Positions 16,441-25,188 of a stretch of DNA of 64,000 bases are shown piece after piece. The stretch covers positions 3,952 through 67,951 of the forward strand of contig JBFKDQ010000016.1 in NCBI GenBank assembly GCA_041619555.1, written 5' to 3'. The position numbers and the translations under genes were made by a program. The DNA comes from Oceanococcus sp041619555 (lineage in GTDB: Bacteria > Pseudomonadota > Gammaproteobacteria > Nevskiales > Oceanococcaceae). The first letter of the stretch is position 1. Every line of letters begins with the position of its first letter. Below the pieces are notes generated by a model. It did not search any database, was not told the origin of the DNA, and saw only the letters and a program-made list of their open reading frames with translations.

Positions 16441-17421
16441 TCAATCCACGCTGCCCTGCTCGGGTGTCCTGTTCTCGCGCTCCAATGCGAGCTCTGGCTG
16501 AGCGGAAACCGCCGTCAGGGCGGATCCTTCAAACAGCTCGCTGCGCGCTCGATGCAGGATATCGACCAGCAAGGGATCGGTGAGACGGCGCTGATCGCTG
16601 ATCAGATAGTAGTGCTCCAGCAGTTCCTGCGAACGCCCCAGCGCGACCACTGAATGCTGCCGGCTGACCTCTCCTTCAATTGCGCTCGGGCAGGTGAACA
16701 CCCCTGCGCCGAGTTGCCCGAAGGCCTTGATCAGGGCGCTGTCATCGAACTCGCCCGCCACCCGCATAGGAATGTCCCGCGTCTGCAGCCAGTGTTCCAG
16801 TTTCATTCTCAGCGCGGTTCTGCGCCCCGGCATCAGCACGGGCTGACCGCGCAGACATTGAGGAAACGGTCCGTGCTGACGATCCTGTACGGCAGGGGCG
16901 GCCATGAAGCTGATGCCCGTCTGCCCCAATTCGTGGCTGTACAGTCGCAAACTCGGATCAGGCGGTGCCGCATGATCTGAGATCACCAGATCGAGCCGGT
17001 GCTGCGCCAGGCGCGCGAGCAGATCTGCGGTATCGCCTTCGACACAGATCAGCCGCGGCGCCGGTTTCATCTCGACGGCCGGCAGCAGCAAGAGGCTGGC
17101 GATCAGTTTCGGCACCACATCACCAATCCCGACCCGCAGTTGGCTGCGCCCCTCATCTTCGCTGGCCAGCGCCACACTGAGTTCGTTTTGCAGATCGAAG
17201 ATCTCGTCGGCGTAATGCAGCGCGATTTCACCAGCCCGCGTGAGACTCAGACCGCGACCTTCGCGGCGGAACAGGTCCTTGCCAACACGAGCCTCGAGCT
17301 CACGGATCTGCATGCTGATGGTCTGCGGTGTCACGAACAAGCGCTCACTCGCCGCTGCAATGCTGCCCTCATGCGCAACCACCCAGAAGTAACGCAGATG
17401 CTTGAGGTTCAATGCATTCAT
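16441..17421 (-). CDS. nhaR: LysR-family regulator, NhaR-like
   Basis: A 326-residue LysR-type regulator. The N-terminal winged helix (NLKHLRYFWVVAHEGSIAAA, then FVTPQTISMQIRELE) and the RREGRGLSLTRAGE turn match the NhaR subgroup closely. NhaR activates the Na+/H+ antiporter gene nhaA and, in E. coli, the pga biofilm genes. A LysR substrate-binding domain fills the rest. No nhaA gene is in the window, so it is an orphan here and the target is unknown. It is divergent from purE, with a good promoter-like sequence upstream. The assignment to the NhaR subgroup rests on N-terminal similarity. Confidence 0.85.
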   Translation of the reverse strand: MNALNLKHLRYFWVVAHEGSIAAASERLFVTPQTISMQIRELEARVGKDLFRREGRGLSLTRAGEIALHYADEIFDLQNELSVALASEDEGRSQLRVGIGDVVPKLIASLLLLPAVEMKPAPRLICVEGDTADLLARLAQHRLDLVISDHAAPPDPSLRLYSHELGQTGISFMAAPAVQDRQHGPFPQCLRGQPVLMPGRRTALRMKLEHWLQTRDIPMRVAGEFDDSALIKAFGQLGAGVFTCPSAIEGEVSRQHSVVALGRSQELLEHYYLISDQRRLTDPLLVDILHRARSELFEGSALTAVSAQPELALERENRTPEQGSVD

Positions 17422-17450
17422 TGGGATTCGGCTAAAGTTGATCGAGAATC

Positions 17451-17479
17451 ATTATAAAATCGATTTTTATTGAATTCAG
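17451..17479 (-). promoter_or_regulatory. Candidate sigma-70 promoter of the nhaR-like gene
   Basis: On the minus strand a perfect TATAAT box (plus-strand 17451-17456) lies 17 bases from CTGAAT (17474-17479, weak -35). Transcription would start about 20 bases before the ATG at 17421. The patch is strikingly AT-rich for this genome. Confidence 0.45.
17456..17467. promoter_or_regulatory. 12-bp perfect palindrome, candidate operator
   Basis: AAAATCGATTTT lies between the -35 and -10 boxes of the putative nhaR promoter, in the 289-base nhaR-purE region. LysR regulators often bind dyads at their own divergent promoter, so autoregulation is plausible but unproven. The remaining intergenic sequence toward purE holds no convincing promoter, although TAGAAT at 17488-17493 is a possible -10 box. 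Confidence 0.35.
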
Positions 17480-17710
17480 GAGGCTGTTAGAATCCCTGCC
17501 CCGCATTCACGGATCCCGATGCCGGCCGCACTGCAACGTCGTCCACGCCGGCTCGGTGCAAGCCCGAAGCTCCACCCGCGGCTGCCATGGCGGCGGGTAC
17601 ATGCGCGGCAAAACAGGCCGTAAAATGCCGCACGGGCTGGATGCTCAAACCGATGAATCTCACGCCGGGCCAAGCCTGTCCGGCCCCTGCGCCCATAGAG
17701 GACCGTAGCC

Positions 17711-18253
17711 ATGATACCCACCGCGCCCACACAGCCGGATGATTCAAGCCCCCCCGAGCCCACCGGACCGGCCCGCGTCGCCATCGTGATGGGCAGTCGC
17801 AGCGACTGGCCCGTAATGGGCTGCGCGGCGGAAATTCTCGATGAACTCGACATCGCCCATGTGGCTGAAGTGGTCTCCGCCCACCGGACGCCCTTGAAGA
17901 TGGTGCAGTTCGCTCAGCAGGCGGAAAGCCGCGGCCTGCAGGTGATCATCGCCGGCGCCGGCGGCGCCGCCCATCTTCCCGGCATGCTCGCCGCGCTCAC
18001 CACGCTGCCGGTCCTTGGCGTTCCGGTCGCCCACGCGGAATCCATGCTGCGTGGAATCGATGCCCTGCTTTCCATCGTGCAGATGCCGCGCGGCGTTCCG
18101 GTCCCCACCCTGGCCATCGGCAAGGCCGGCGCCGCCAATGCGGCCCTCAGCGCCGCCAGTATCCTCGCCCTGCACGACCCCGAGCTCGCCAGCCGGTTGC
18201 GCCAGTTCAGACAGGCCCAGGCTGACCGAATCGCGGCAGAAACGCTGCCATGA
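17711..18253 (+). CDS. purE: N5-carboxyaminoimidazole ribonucleotide mutase
   Basis: Purine synthesis enzyme of 180 residues. It moves the carboxylate of N5-CAIR, made by PurK, to give CAIR. Diagnostic motifs are VAIVMGSRSDWPVM, the catalytic SAHRTPLKM loop and AGAGGAAHLPGM. The protein has a Pro-rich N-terminal extension of about 20 residues (PTAPTQPDDSSPPEP) before the usual domain start; an internal start cannot be excluded, but the first ATG is at 17711. The stop overlaps the purK start as ATGA, so the two are co-translated. Presence of PurK identifies this as the class I PurE. Confidence 0.94.
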   Translation: MIPTAPTQPDDSSPPEPTGPARVAIVMGSRSDWPVMGCAAEILDELDIAHVAEVVSAHRTPLKMVQFAQQAESRGLQVIIAGAGGAAHLPGMLAALTTLPVLGVPVAHAESMLRGIDALLSIVQMPRGVPVPTLAIGKAGAANAALSAASILALHDPELASRLRQFRQAQADRIAAETLP

Positions 18254-19386
18254 GTGATTCCATCCTTCAGCCCACCACCTTGGGCATCCTCGGCGGCGGG
18301 CAGTTGGCGCAGCTGATGTGTGATGCTGCCCGGGGCCTGGGTGTCGATACGTTGGTCCTGAGTCCGGATGCCGAAGCTCCGGCGCGGCAGCACTGCAGCC
18401 AATTCATTCATGCGCGCTATGAGGATCCGGATGCCCTGCACCGCCTAGCGCAGCAGGCCAGCGTAATCACACTGGACAACGAGCACATACCCCTAGAAAG
18501 TTTGAGCATTCTGGAAAGCCAGGCAGAGCTGCATCCCGGCGCAAGAATCATGGCGCGCCTGCAGGATCGACTGGCGCAAAGGGGCTTGCTGGTCCAGCTC
18601 GATTTGCCACAAACGCGATTCTGGTCCGTCGACAAGACGGCCGCGGTGCACTCTGCCCGTCTCAGCGCCCGATTTCCGGCGGTATTGAAGCGCAGGCGGC
18701 AAGGCTACGACGGCCATGGGCAGCGCAAGGTCGAGTCCCCGGAGGAACTGGAGAACGCCTGGATAGATCTGGGGCGCAGCCCCTGCATACTTGAATCCTG
18801 GGTCGATCATTGCCTGGAGTTTTCGATCGTCGGTGCGCGCAACGCGCAGGATGAACAACGCCTGTTCCCACCGATCGCCAACCAGCATCAGGCCGGACAG
18901 CTGAGACGTTCCGAACTGCCGGCCGATCTTCCTGCGGAGATCCGTACACAGGCCGAGGCGATCTGGCGACGCCTGGCGCTGGCGCTGAACTACTGCGGCG
19001 TCCTCAGCATCGAATTCTTTCTCACCGATCGCGGCGAGGTGCTGATCAACGAGATTGCGCCGCGCGTGCACAACAGCGGCCATGTCACCCAGCACGCCTG
19101 TGAAAACGACCAGTTCGACCTGCATGTCCGCGCCGTGCTCGGCCTACCGCTGCCAGAACTGGCGCCCGCCAAACGCGGCGTCATGTACAACCTGTACCCC
19201 CAGCACGGCATTCACGATCTGGATCAGGCACGGCACTGGCAGGACAGCATTGGCGGCAAGATCTATCTGTATGGCAAGACTCCGAAGCCGCGCCGCAAGC
19301 TGGGACACTGGCTGCTGGCCCCGGAGCAGGCCGACGCGGCCGGCAAGGCACTGGCTGCACACGAGGCCGCGGACACGGCGGACTGA
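18250..19386 (+). CDS. purK: 5-(carboxyamino)imidazole ribonucleotide synthase
   Basis: An ATP-grasp enzyme of 378 residues that carboxylates AIR with bicarbonate, passing N5-CAIR to PurE. The N-terminal GILGGGQLAQLM nucleotide-fold motif, PAVLKRRRQGYDGHGQ (ATP-grasp loop), EFSIVGARN, and INEIAPRVHNSGH with the Mg ligands are all present. ATG at 18250 overlaps the purE stop. It ends at 19386, followed by a hairpin and a convergent peptidase gene. Confidence 0.95.
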   Translation: MSDSILQPTTLGILGGGQLAQLMCDAARGLGVDTLVLSPDAEAPARQHCSQFIHARYEDPDALHRLAQQASVITLDNEHIPLESLSILESQAELHPGARIMARLQDRLAQRGLLVQLDLPQTRFWSVDKTAAVHSARLSARFPAVLKRRRQGYDGHGQRKVESPEELENAWIDLGRSPCILESWVDHCLEFSIVGARNAQDEQRLFPPIANQHQAGQLRRSELPADLPAEIRTQAEAIWRRLALALNYCGVLSIEFFLTDRGEVLINEIAPRVHNSGHVTQHACENDQFDLHVRAVLGLPLPELAPAKRGVMYNLYPQHGIHDLDQARHWQDSIGGKIYLYGKTPKPRRKLGHWLLAPEQADAAGKALAAHEAADTAD

Positions 19387-19394
19387 ACTCGACC

Positions 19395-19420
19395 GCCGGC
19401 TGGTTTGTAGATCAGCCGGC
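19395..19420. terminator. Hairpin between convergent purK and M3 peptidase genes
   Basis: GCCGGCTG (19395-19402) pairs with CAGCCGGC (19413-19420) around a 10-base loop. It sits between two convergent genes and could serve both strands. No clear T-tract on either side, so intrinsic termination is uncertain. Confidence 0.4.
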
Positions 19421-19457
19421 CCCGTTCATCGGCCGGATGCGCCCCATGCGCACGGCA

Positions 19458-21581
19458 TCAGTCGAGCGTCAGCCCACGCCGCGCCAACAACGGTTCGATT
19501 TGCGGCGGACGACCGAGAAAGTTTTCGAACAGGCTCATTGCATCGGCACTGCCTCCGGCGGCCAGCAGTTTGTAGCGCATCCAGTCGCCATTGATGCGCG
19601 CAAGCCCGCCCTGGCGTTTGAACCATGCGACGGTATCCGCATCCATCACCTCGCTCCAAATGTAGGCGTAGTAACCGGCCGCATAGGCGCCGGAAAAAAT
19701 GTGCGAGAAATAGGTCGACCGGTAGCGCGGTGGTACCTCGGCCAGATCCATGCCGGCACGGGCCAGCGCCGCAGCCTCGAAAGCCTCGACATCATCGGGC
19801 ATTTCGCTCAGATCGAGTTGGTGCCAGGCCTGATCCAGCAGGGCAGCCGCCAGATAGGCCGTTGTCGCATAGCCCTGGTTGAACTTGCGAGCGGCCAGGA
19901 ACCGCTCGATCAATGCCGGCGGCATCGGTTCACCGGTGGCATGGTGACGGGCATAGTTTTGCAGAATCTCCGGCCAGGTCGCCCACATCTCATGCACCTG
20001 GGAGGGAAATTCGACGAAATCACGCGGCACGCGGGTGCCGGAAAAATACGGATAGCGGACCTGCGAGAACAGGCCATGCAGGGCATGGCCGAACTCATGA
20101 AACAGGGTATTGACCTCATCAAAGCTCAGCAAAACCGGCTCACCCGCAGGCGGCTTCGTGATATTCAGATGATTTGCCACCACCGCAGCGCTTCCCAGCA
20201 GCGTGCTCTGCGACACGTAGGCATTCATCCAGGCGCCGCCGCGTTTGCTGTCACGTGCGTAGGGATCAAACAGGAAGATGCCAAGCGCCCTGCCGTCGGC
20301 TTCACGCACATCCCAGACCGTGACATCGGGATGATAAACCGGCAGATCATGCCGCTGGCGGATCTCCAGGCCATACAGGGCTTGCGCCATATAAAACACC
20401 CCGTCGCGCAACACCCGGTCCAGTTGCAGATAAGGCCGCATTTCGCTGGCTTCGAAGTCATAGCGCTGCTGGCGCAGAATTTCGGCATAGAAAGGCCAGT
20501 CCGCGGCCGACAACGTGAATGGCTCACCCTGCGCCTGGATCAGACCTTGCAGTTCGGCCGCCTCGGCACGGGCGTTGCGGACTGCCGCGGGGGCCAACTG
20601 GCCCAGCAGATCATTGACCGCGGCCGTTGTCTTCGCGGTGCTGTCCTCGAGCACGTAGGCCGCATGATTCGGATAGCCCAGGATCTGCGCCCGTTCGGCG
20701 CGCAGGCGCACCATTTGCAGGACCAGGGCGCGATTATCAAGCGCATTGTCGCGTGCGCCGCGCGCCAGCGAAGCCGCCAGGATCTGCTGACGCAGCGCGC
20801 GATCCTGCAATGTGCTGAGCATGGGCTGGGCGCTGTAGTTGAGAAGCTTGATGGCATAACGCCCGGGTTGGCCCAGGGCCTTGGCACTGGCCGCCGCGGC
20901 CTTGATCTCATCTTCGCTGTACCCTCGCAGACGCGCGGCCGAGTCGACGAAAATCACCGAGTCATTGCGCTCCTTGAGCACCTGCTGACTGAAACGGGTG
21001 CTCAAACTCGAGAGCTGCTGATTGATCTCGCGCAGCCGCGCCTGCTGGTCCGGCGCCAGTTGGGCGCCCGCGCGAACGAAATCCTTGCGATATTCAACCA
21101 GCAGCCGAGCCTGCTCCGGCGTCAGATCCAGTGCCTCGCGATTCTGATACAGACGCTCAACACGCACGAACAGCATCGCATTAAGAAAGATGCTGTCTTC
21201 ATGGGCGGCCAGCAGCGGCGCGATTCGGGCCGAAATGGCATCGATCTCCGCATTGGTATGTGCGCTCGACAGCGCGAAGAACACCCGCGTTGCACGATCC
21301 AGCAGACGCCCGGAACGTTCCAGAGCCGCCACCGTGTTGTCGAAATCCGGCGTCGCGCTCTGATTGGCGATGGCGTCGACCTCCTGCAACTGCTCGGCCA
21401 TTCCGGCCATGATTGCCGGCTCGAAATGTGCATTACGAATCCGATCGAAAGGCGGGTACTGGAAATCCAGGTGGCTGGGCTGCAACAGGGGGTTGCCTTG
21501 ATCGGAGCGGCTGGCCGGCAGCAGGCTGCAGGCACCGATCAGAACGCTGGCCGCCAGAGGCATCAGAACTTGAGCTTTCAT
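19458..21581 (-). CDS. M3-family metallopeptidase, Dcp-like lipoprotein
   Basis: A 707-residue zinc peptidase of the thimet/Dcp family. The zinc motif is HEFGH at residues 495-499 (LFHEFGHALHG), followed by YFSGTRVPRDFVEFPSQ, the segment typical of peptidyl-dipeptidase Dcp. The signal peptide ends in lipobox LIGAC (Cys18), so it is exported and lipid-anchored. Most Dcp enzymes are cytoplasmic or periplasmic; lipoprotein versions are common in Xanthomonadales-type genomes. It would degrade small peptides in the periplasm. It is not obviously operonic with the next gene (149 bases away, same strand). Confidence 0.9.
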   Translation of the reverse strand: MKAQVLMPLAASVLIGACSLLPASRSDQGNPLLQPSHLDFQYPPFDRIRNAHFEPAIMAGMAEQLQEVDAIANQSATPDFDNTVAALERSGRLLDRATRVFFALSSAHTNAEIDAISARIAPLLAAHEDSIFLNAMLFVRVERLYQNREALDLTPEQARLLVEYRKDFVRAGAQLAPDQQARLREINQQLSSLSTRFSQQVLKERNDSVIFVDSAARLRGYSEDEIKAAAASAKALGQPGRYAIKLLNYSAQPMLSTLQDRALRQQILAASLARGARDNALDNRALVLQMVRLRAERAQILGYPNHAAYVLEDSTAKTTAAVNDLLGQLAPAAVRNARAEAAELQGLIQAQGEPFTLSAADWPFYAEILRQQRYDFEASEMRPYLQLDRVLRDGVFYMAQALYGLEIRQRHDLPVYHPDVTVWDVREADGRALGIFLFDPYARDSKRGGAWMNAYVSQSTLLGSAAVVANHLNITKPPAGEPVLLSFDEVNTLFHEFGHALHGLFSQVRYPYFSGTRVPRDFVEFPSQVHEMWATWPEILQNYARHHATGEPMPPALIERFLAARKFNQGYATTAYLAAALLDQAWHQLDLSEMPDDVEAFEAAALARAGMDLAEVPPRYRSTYFSHIFSGAYAAGYYAYIWSEVMDADTVAWFKRQGGLARINGDWMRYKLLAAGGSADAMSLFENFLGRPPQIEPLLARRGLTLD

Positions 21582-21730
21582 TCACATCTCGCTTATACAT
21601 TTGACCTCGCGCCCGGCTCGCACCAGATCGCTTTCAACCGCGCAGTTTAACGTGAACGGACCCCGCTGCCGGATGGCACCGGGAGCTGAGGTCCCGGCGA
21701 GAAATCCGTATTGACCACGCGGCGCCGGCT

Positions 21731-24700
21731 TCAGCCTCCCGGCAGTCGGCCCGGTGTCCAGGGCGCCCCCAGAGCCTCGCCCTCCTGCTCAATGGCATCC
21801 AGACTGGCCAGCACCGCCCTGAGCCCTTCACGCAGCTCCGCGTACTGCGCGGCCGCAATGGTGAGAGATTCGCGATAGGCCCCCGGCACCGCCGACTGGG
21901 ATTCCAGATGGGCGGTGTACACCCATTCGGCACGCGCCTTGAGCGGCCAGGGCGCCGAAGCGTTGCGCCCGCGGCGGGTCGCATCGCCCAGCACGCGCTG
22001 CTTGATGTCCTGCAAGGCAGACTCTGCGGCCTCAAGCCGCACCTGCAGTGCGTCGGTGGGCTGCAATGGCACACGCAGGGCCAGACGTAAGGCCTGAATG
22101 CGGGTGTCGGTTTCATCGATGCGCCGGGCTGCACCCGCCACCTGCCGATACAGCTCGCCGGCCTCGCGTTGGAAGGCCTGCAGCCCTGCCCGGTCGTCGG
22201 TGATCTCGGGGCTGAGCGCGAGCGCACGCACCCTGAACTCGCGCGGACCGGCCAGGATACTCAGTTCCCCGCTCTGGCGTTTAAGCAGTTCCACCGTATA
22301 GGTCCCCGGCAAGGCCAGCGGCCCCATTGGCGGGCTGTGCCAGTACGGTGGATCGGGATCGGGCTGCAGGTCCACCGGATCCGGTGGCGGCAGTCGCAGA
22401 TCCCAGGCCGTGCGGTGATAGCCTGCGGCCGTTTCGCCCTCAAGCCGACGCACGATCATGCCGGCGGCATCGCGAACGATGAGCAGAACCGCGGGCTGCG
22501 GCTCCCGGTCCTCCGCCCGCAGCGCCTCCCAGGACGGATAAGGCGTATCGCCGCCATCCTTCTCGATCTGGATCTCGCGCTGGCGCCGGGTCTTGGCCCG
22601 CCGCTCGATGGCCTCGGGCAGATGATAGGAGAAAACCGCACCATAGGGCGGATTGTCGGCACGCCAGAAATTGGCTCCACGTGATCCACGCACGCGGTCA
22701 TCGAAATAATCCGCCTCGATATACAGCCATGGATCCCTCACCGGGAAGAGCGTCGGCATCTTGCCGACCATTTCCGGCGAGCTGCGCAGGGCGGAATAAT
22801 CGTCAAGAATATGAATGCCGCGGCCAAAAGTACCGATGACCAGATCGTTTTCGCGCCGCTGGATTTCCAGGTCGCGCACGGCGATGGTCGGCAGATCGGT
22901 GAATTCATGCCAGCGCCCACCCCCATCCTGGCTGAAGTACAGGCCCAGTTCGGTGCCAACGAACAGCAGTTGCGGATCGACATGATCCTCGGAAATGGTA
23001 TGCGCGAAACCGCGCTCTGGCAGATCGCCGCTGATCAATTGCCAGCTCTTGCCACGGTTGCTGGTTTTCAGCACATAGGGTTTGAAGTCGCCACGTTTGT
23101 GGTTGTCGATCACCGCATAGGCGACGTCGGGGTCATGCACCGAAGCCAGCACATCATCGACGTAGGCCATTTGCGGAACCCCACGGAAGCGCCGCTCGGT
23201 GTGCCAGTTTTTGCCCCCGTCACCGGTCACACTGATCAGACCATCATCGCTGCCGACGAAAATAAGCCCTTCCACCAAGGGGCTCTCGGACAGGCCGATG
23301 ATGCTGCCATAGCGCGAGGTGGAATCGTTCTTGGCAATGGAGTCCACGCTCCACACCCGCCCCATGACCTCAAGCTCGTTGCGGTCCAACTGCCGGGTCA
23401 GGTCCGGGCTGACAACGGTCCAGGTGTCGCCTCGGTCATCCGAGCGGTAGAGCCGCTCGGCCGCGTAATAAAGGCGCCGCGGCGCGTGCGGGCTGACCAG
23501 CAGCGGCGTGTTCCAGTTCCACTTCGGCTCCAGTTCATCCGCCCCGGGCTGTGGCGCAATGTACACACGCTCCCCGGTCCGGCGGTCATAGCGCGCCAGG
23601 CCACCGTACTGCCACTGCGCATAGATGATGTTCGGATCGGTGGGGTCAAATTGCGGTTTGTAACCGTCGCCACCGAGGATGGTGCGCCAGTCTGCATTGG
23701 TAATGCCGTGAATTTGCGTGGTGCGCGATGGCGCGCACAGGCTGTTGTTATCCTGGGTGCCGCCGCAAACATTGTAGAACGGCAAGGCGTTGTCCGGAGT
23801 CACGCGGTAAAACTGGGTGACCGGAAGATTATCGACATGCGCCCAGCTCTGACCACGGTCCCAGCTTTCGTAGATGCCGCCGTCACCGCCAATGATGAGG
23901 TGGGCAGTGTCGGCCGGATCAATCCACAGCGCGTGGTCATCCACGTGGCGGTGATCCAGACTCAGCTTCGACCAGGTCCGTCCCGCATCCTCGCTGATCC
24001 GGGTGTAGGTCGACAAGGAATACAGCCGTGCCGGCTCATGCGGGTCGACGACCAGTTCCTGGTAATACTGCGGGCTGGAGGCGATGTGATCGGATCGCTT
24101 CTCCCAATTCAGACCGAAATCGCGGGACAGATAAGTGCCCTTTTCATCGTCTGCGGCCTCGATGATGGCGTAGATCCAGTCCGGCTGGCTCGGCGCAGCG
24201 GCCAGGCCGATGCGACCCATATGGTCCTTGGGCAGGCCGGCGCTGATCACGCTCCAGGTTCTGCCGCCATCATTGCTGCGCTGGATGCCGCTGCCCGGGC
24301 CGCCGTTGATCAGAGTCCAGACATGCCGTCGGCGCTGGTAGGTGCTGGCCACGATGATGTCCGGATCGCGCGGGTCGACAACGAATTCATTGACCCCGGT
24401 GTGCTCATCGACATGCAGGATGCGCGACCAGGTCGCGCCACCGTCGGTGCTCCGGTACAGCCCGCGGTCACCGCCATCACGCCATAGCGGTCCCTGTGCG
24501 GCAACCAGGAGCGTATCGCGCTCCCGCGGGTGGATCCAGATCTGCGAAATATGACCGGAATCCTTCAAACCCATGTTGCGCCAGGTCTTGCCGCCATCGT
24601 CCGACCGATAGACCCCATCCCCGGCAGCGACACTGCGTTGCGCGTTGTTCTCGCCGGTACCGACCCAGATGGTATTGGGCTGCTGCGGATCCAGTTCCAC

Positions 24701-24988
24701 CACACCAATGGCATAGGAGCCTTCGTGGTCGAACAGCGGCTCCCAGGTCGCCGCATCATCGGTCGTGCGCCACAGGCCACCGGAGGCCACGGCGGCATAA
24801 TAGATGTTGCGTTTTTCGGGGTGAAAAGCGAAGTCGGCGATCCGCCCGGACGGATAGCCCGGACCAATCTCCCGCAGCGGCAGTTCAGCGAGCGGGTGCG
24901 CCGGCGCGGAAGCCGTCTGCGCCTGCACCACGGGAATCGTCAAAGCGAGGATGAGTGCGGCGCAACTGACGCAGATTTTCGGATACAT
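21731..24988 (-). CDS. Secreted sortilin/BNR-like Asp-box beta-propeller protein
   Basis: A 1085-residue exported protein with a signal peptide ending near VVQAQT. The first 750 residues are a series of Asp-box (S/T-x-D-x-G-x-T-W) motifs: RTTDDAATW, RSDDGGKTW, RSTDGGATW, RSNDGGRTW, SRDFGLNWE, SEDAGRTWS, ESWDRGQSW, RSDDRGDTW, TGDGGKNWH, TSNRGKSWQ and SQDGGGRWH. These are typical of sialidase or Vps10 propellers. The C-terminal 300 residues are different and include an Ig-like/FlgD-like stretch (TAWDLRLPPP) and a helical tail. Such proteins are often annotated as glycosyl hydrolases, but I see no glycosidase active site. Substrate and role unknown. Confidence 0.82.
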   Translation of the reverse strand: MYPKICVSCAALILALTIPVVQAQTASAPAHPLAELPLREIGPGYPSGRIADFAFHPEKRNIYYAAVASGGLWRTTDDAATWEPLFDHEGSYAIGVVELDPQQPNTIWVGTGENNAQRSVAAGDGVYRSDDGGKTWRNMGLKDSGHISQIWIHPRERDTLLVAAQGPLWRDGGDRGLYRSTDGGATWSRILHVDEHTGVNEFVVDPRDPDIIVASTYQRRRHVWTLINGGPGSGIQRSNDGGRTWSVISAGLPKDHMGRIGLAAAPSQPDWIYAIIEAADDEKGTYLSRDFGLNWEKRSDHIASSPQYYQELVVDPHEPARLYSLSTYTRISEDAGRTWSKLSLDHRHVDDHALWIDPADTAHLIIGGDGGIYESWDRGQSWAHVDNLPVTQFYRVTPDNALPFYNVCGGTQDNNSLCAPSRTTQIHGITNADWRTILGGDGYKPQFDPTDPNIIYAQWQYGGLARYDRRTGERVYIAPQPGADELEPKWNWNTPLLVSPHAPRRLYYAAERLYRSDDRGDTWTVVSPDLTRQLDRNELEVMGRVWSVDSIAKNDSTSRYGSIIGLSESPLVEGLIFVGSDDGLISVTGDGGKNWHTERRFRGVPQMAYVDDVLASVHDPDVAYAVIDNHKRGDFKPYVLKTSNRGKSWQLISGDLPERGFAHTISEDHVDPQLLFVGTELGLYFSQDGGGRWHEFTDLPTIAVRDLEIQRRENDLVIGTFGRGIHILDDYSALRSSPEMVGKMPTLFPVRDPWLYIEADYFDDRVRGSRGANFWRADNPPYGAVFSYHLPEAIERRAKTRRQREIQIEKDGGDTPYPSWEALRAEDREPQPAVLLIVRDAAGMIVRRLEGETAAGYHRTAWDLRLPPPDPVDLQPDPDPPYWHSPPMGPLALPGTYTVELLKRQSGELSILAGPREFRVRALALSPEITDDRAGLQAFQREAGELYRQVAGAARRIDETDTRIQALRLALRVPLQPTDALQVRLEAAESALQDIKQRVLGDATRRGRNASAPWPLKARAEWVYTAHLESQSAVPGAYRESLTIAAAQYAELREGLRAVLASLDAIEQEGEALGAPWTPGRLPGG

Positions 24989-25188
24989 GCCGGTCCCCGG
25001 ACGTGAATACTAGTGGCTCATGTAACCATAGTCTGCAGGCCGCGTGGCGACAATGGCCATCCGCCACGGCGCGACGCCCCGATCCATGAGCCCGATCAAT
25101 ACAAGGCACGCCGCTGCCGGCATCGGCCCGGCCATGCGCTTTGCGCGCATCACGACAGCAGACCCTCAGCCTGGCGCAGCAGACGCCC

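Noticed and set aside
19437..21650. A 737-codon plus-strand open frame
   Set aside because: Antisense to the M3 peptidase, which has the zinc motif and a lipobox. The plus-strand translation shows no recognisable domain.
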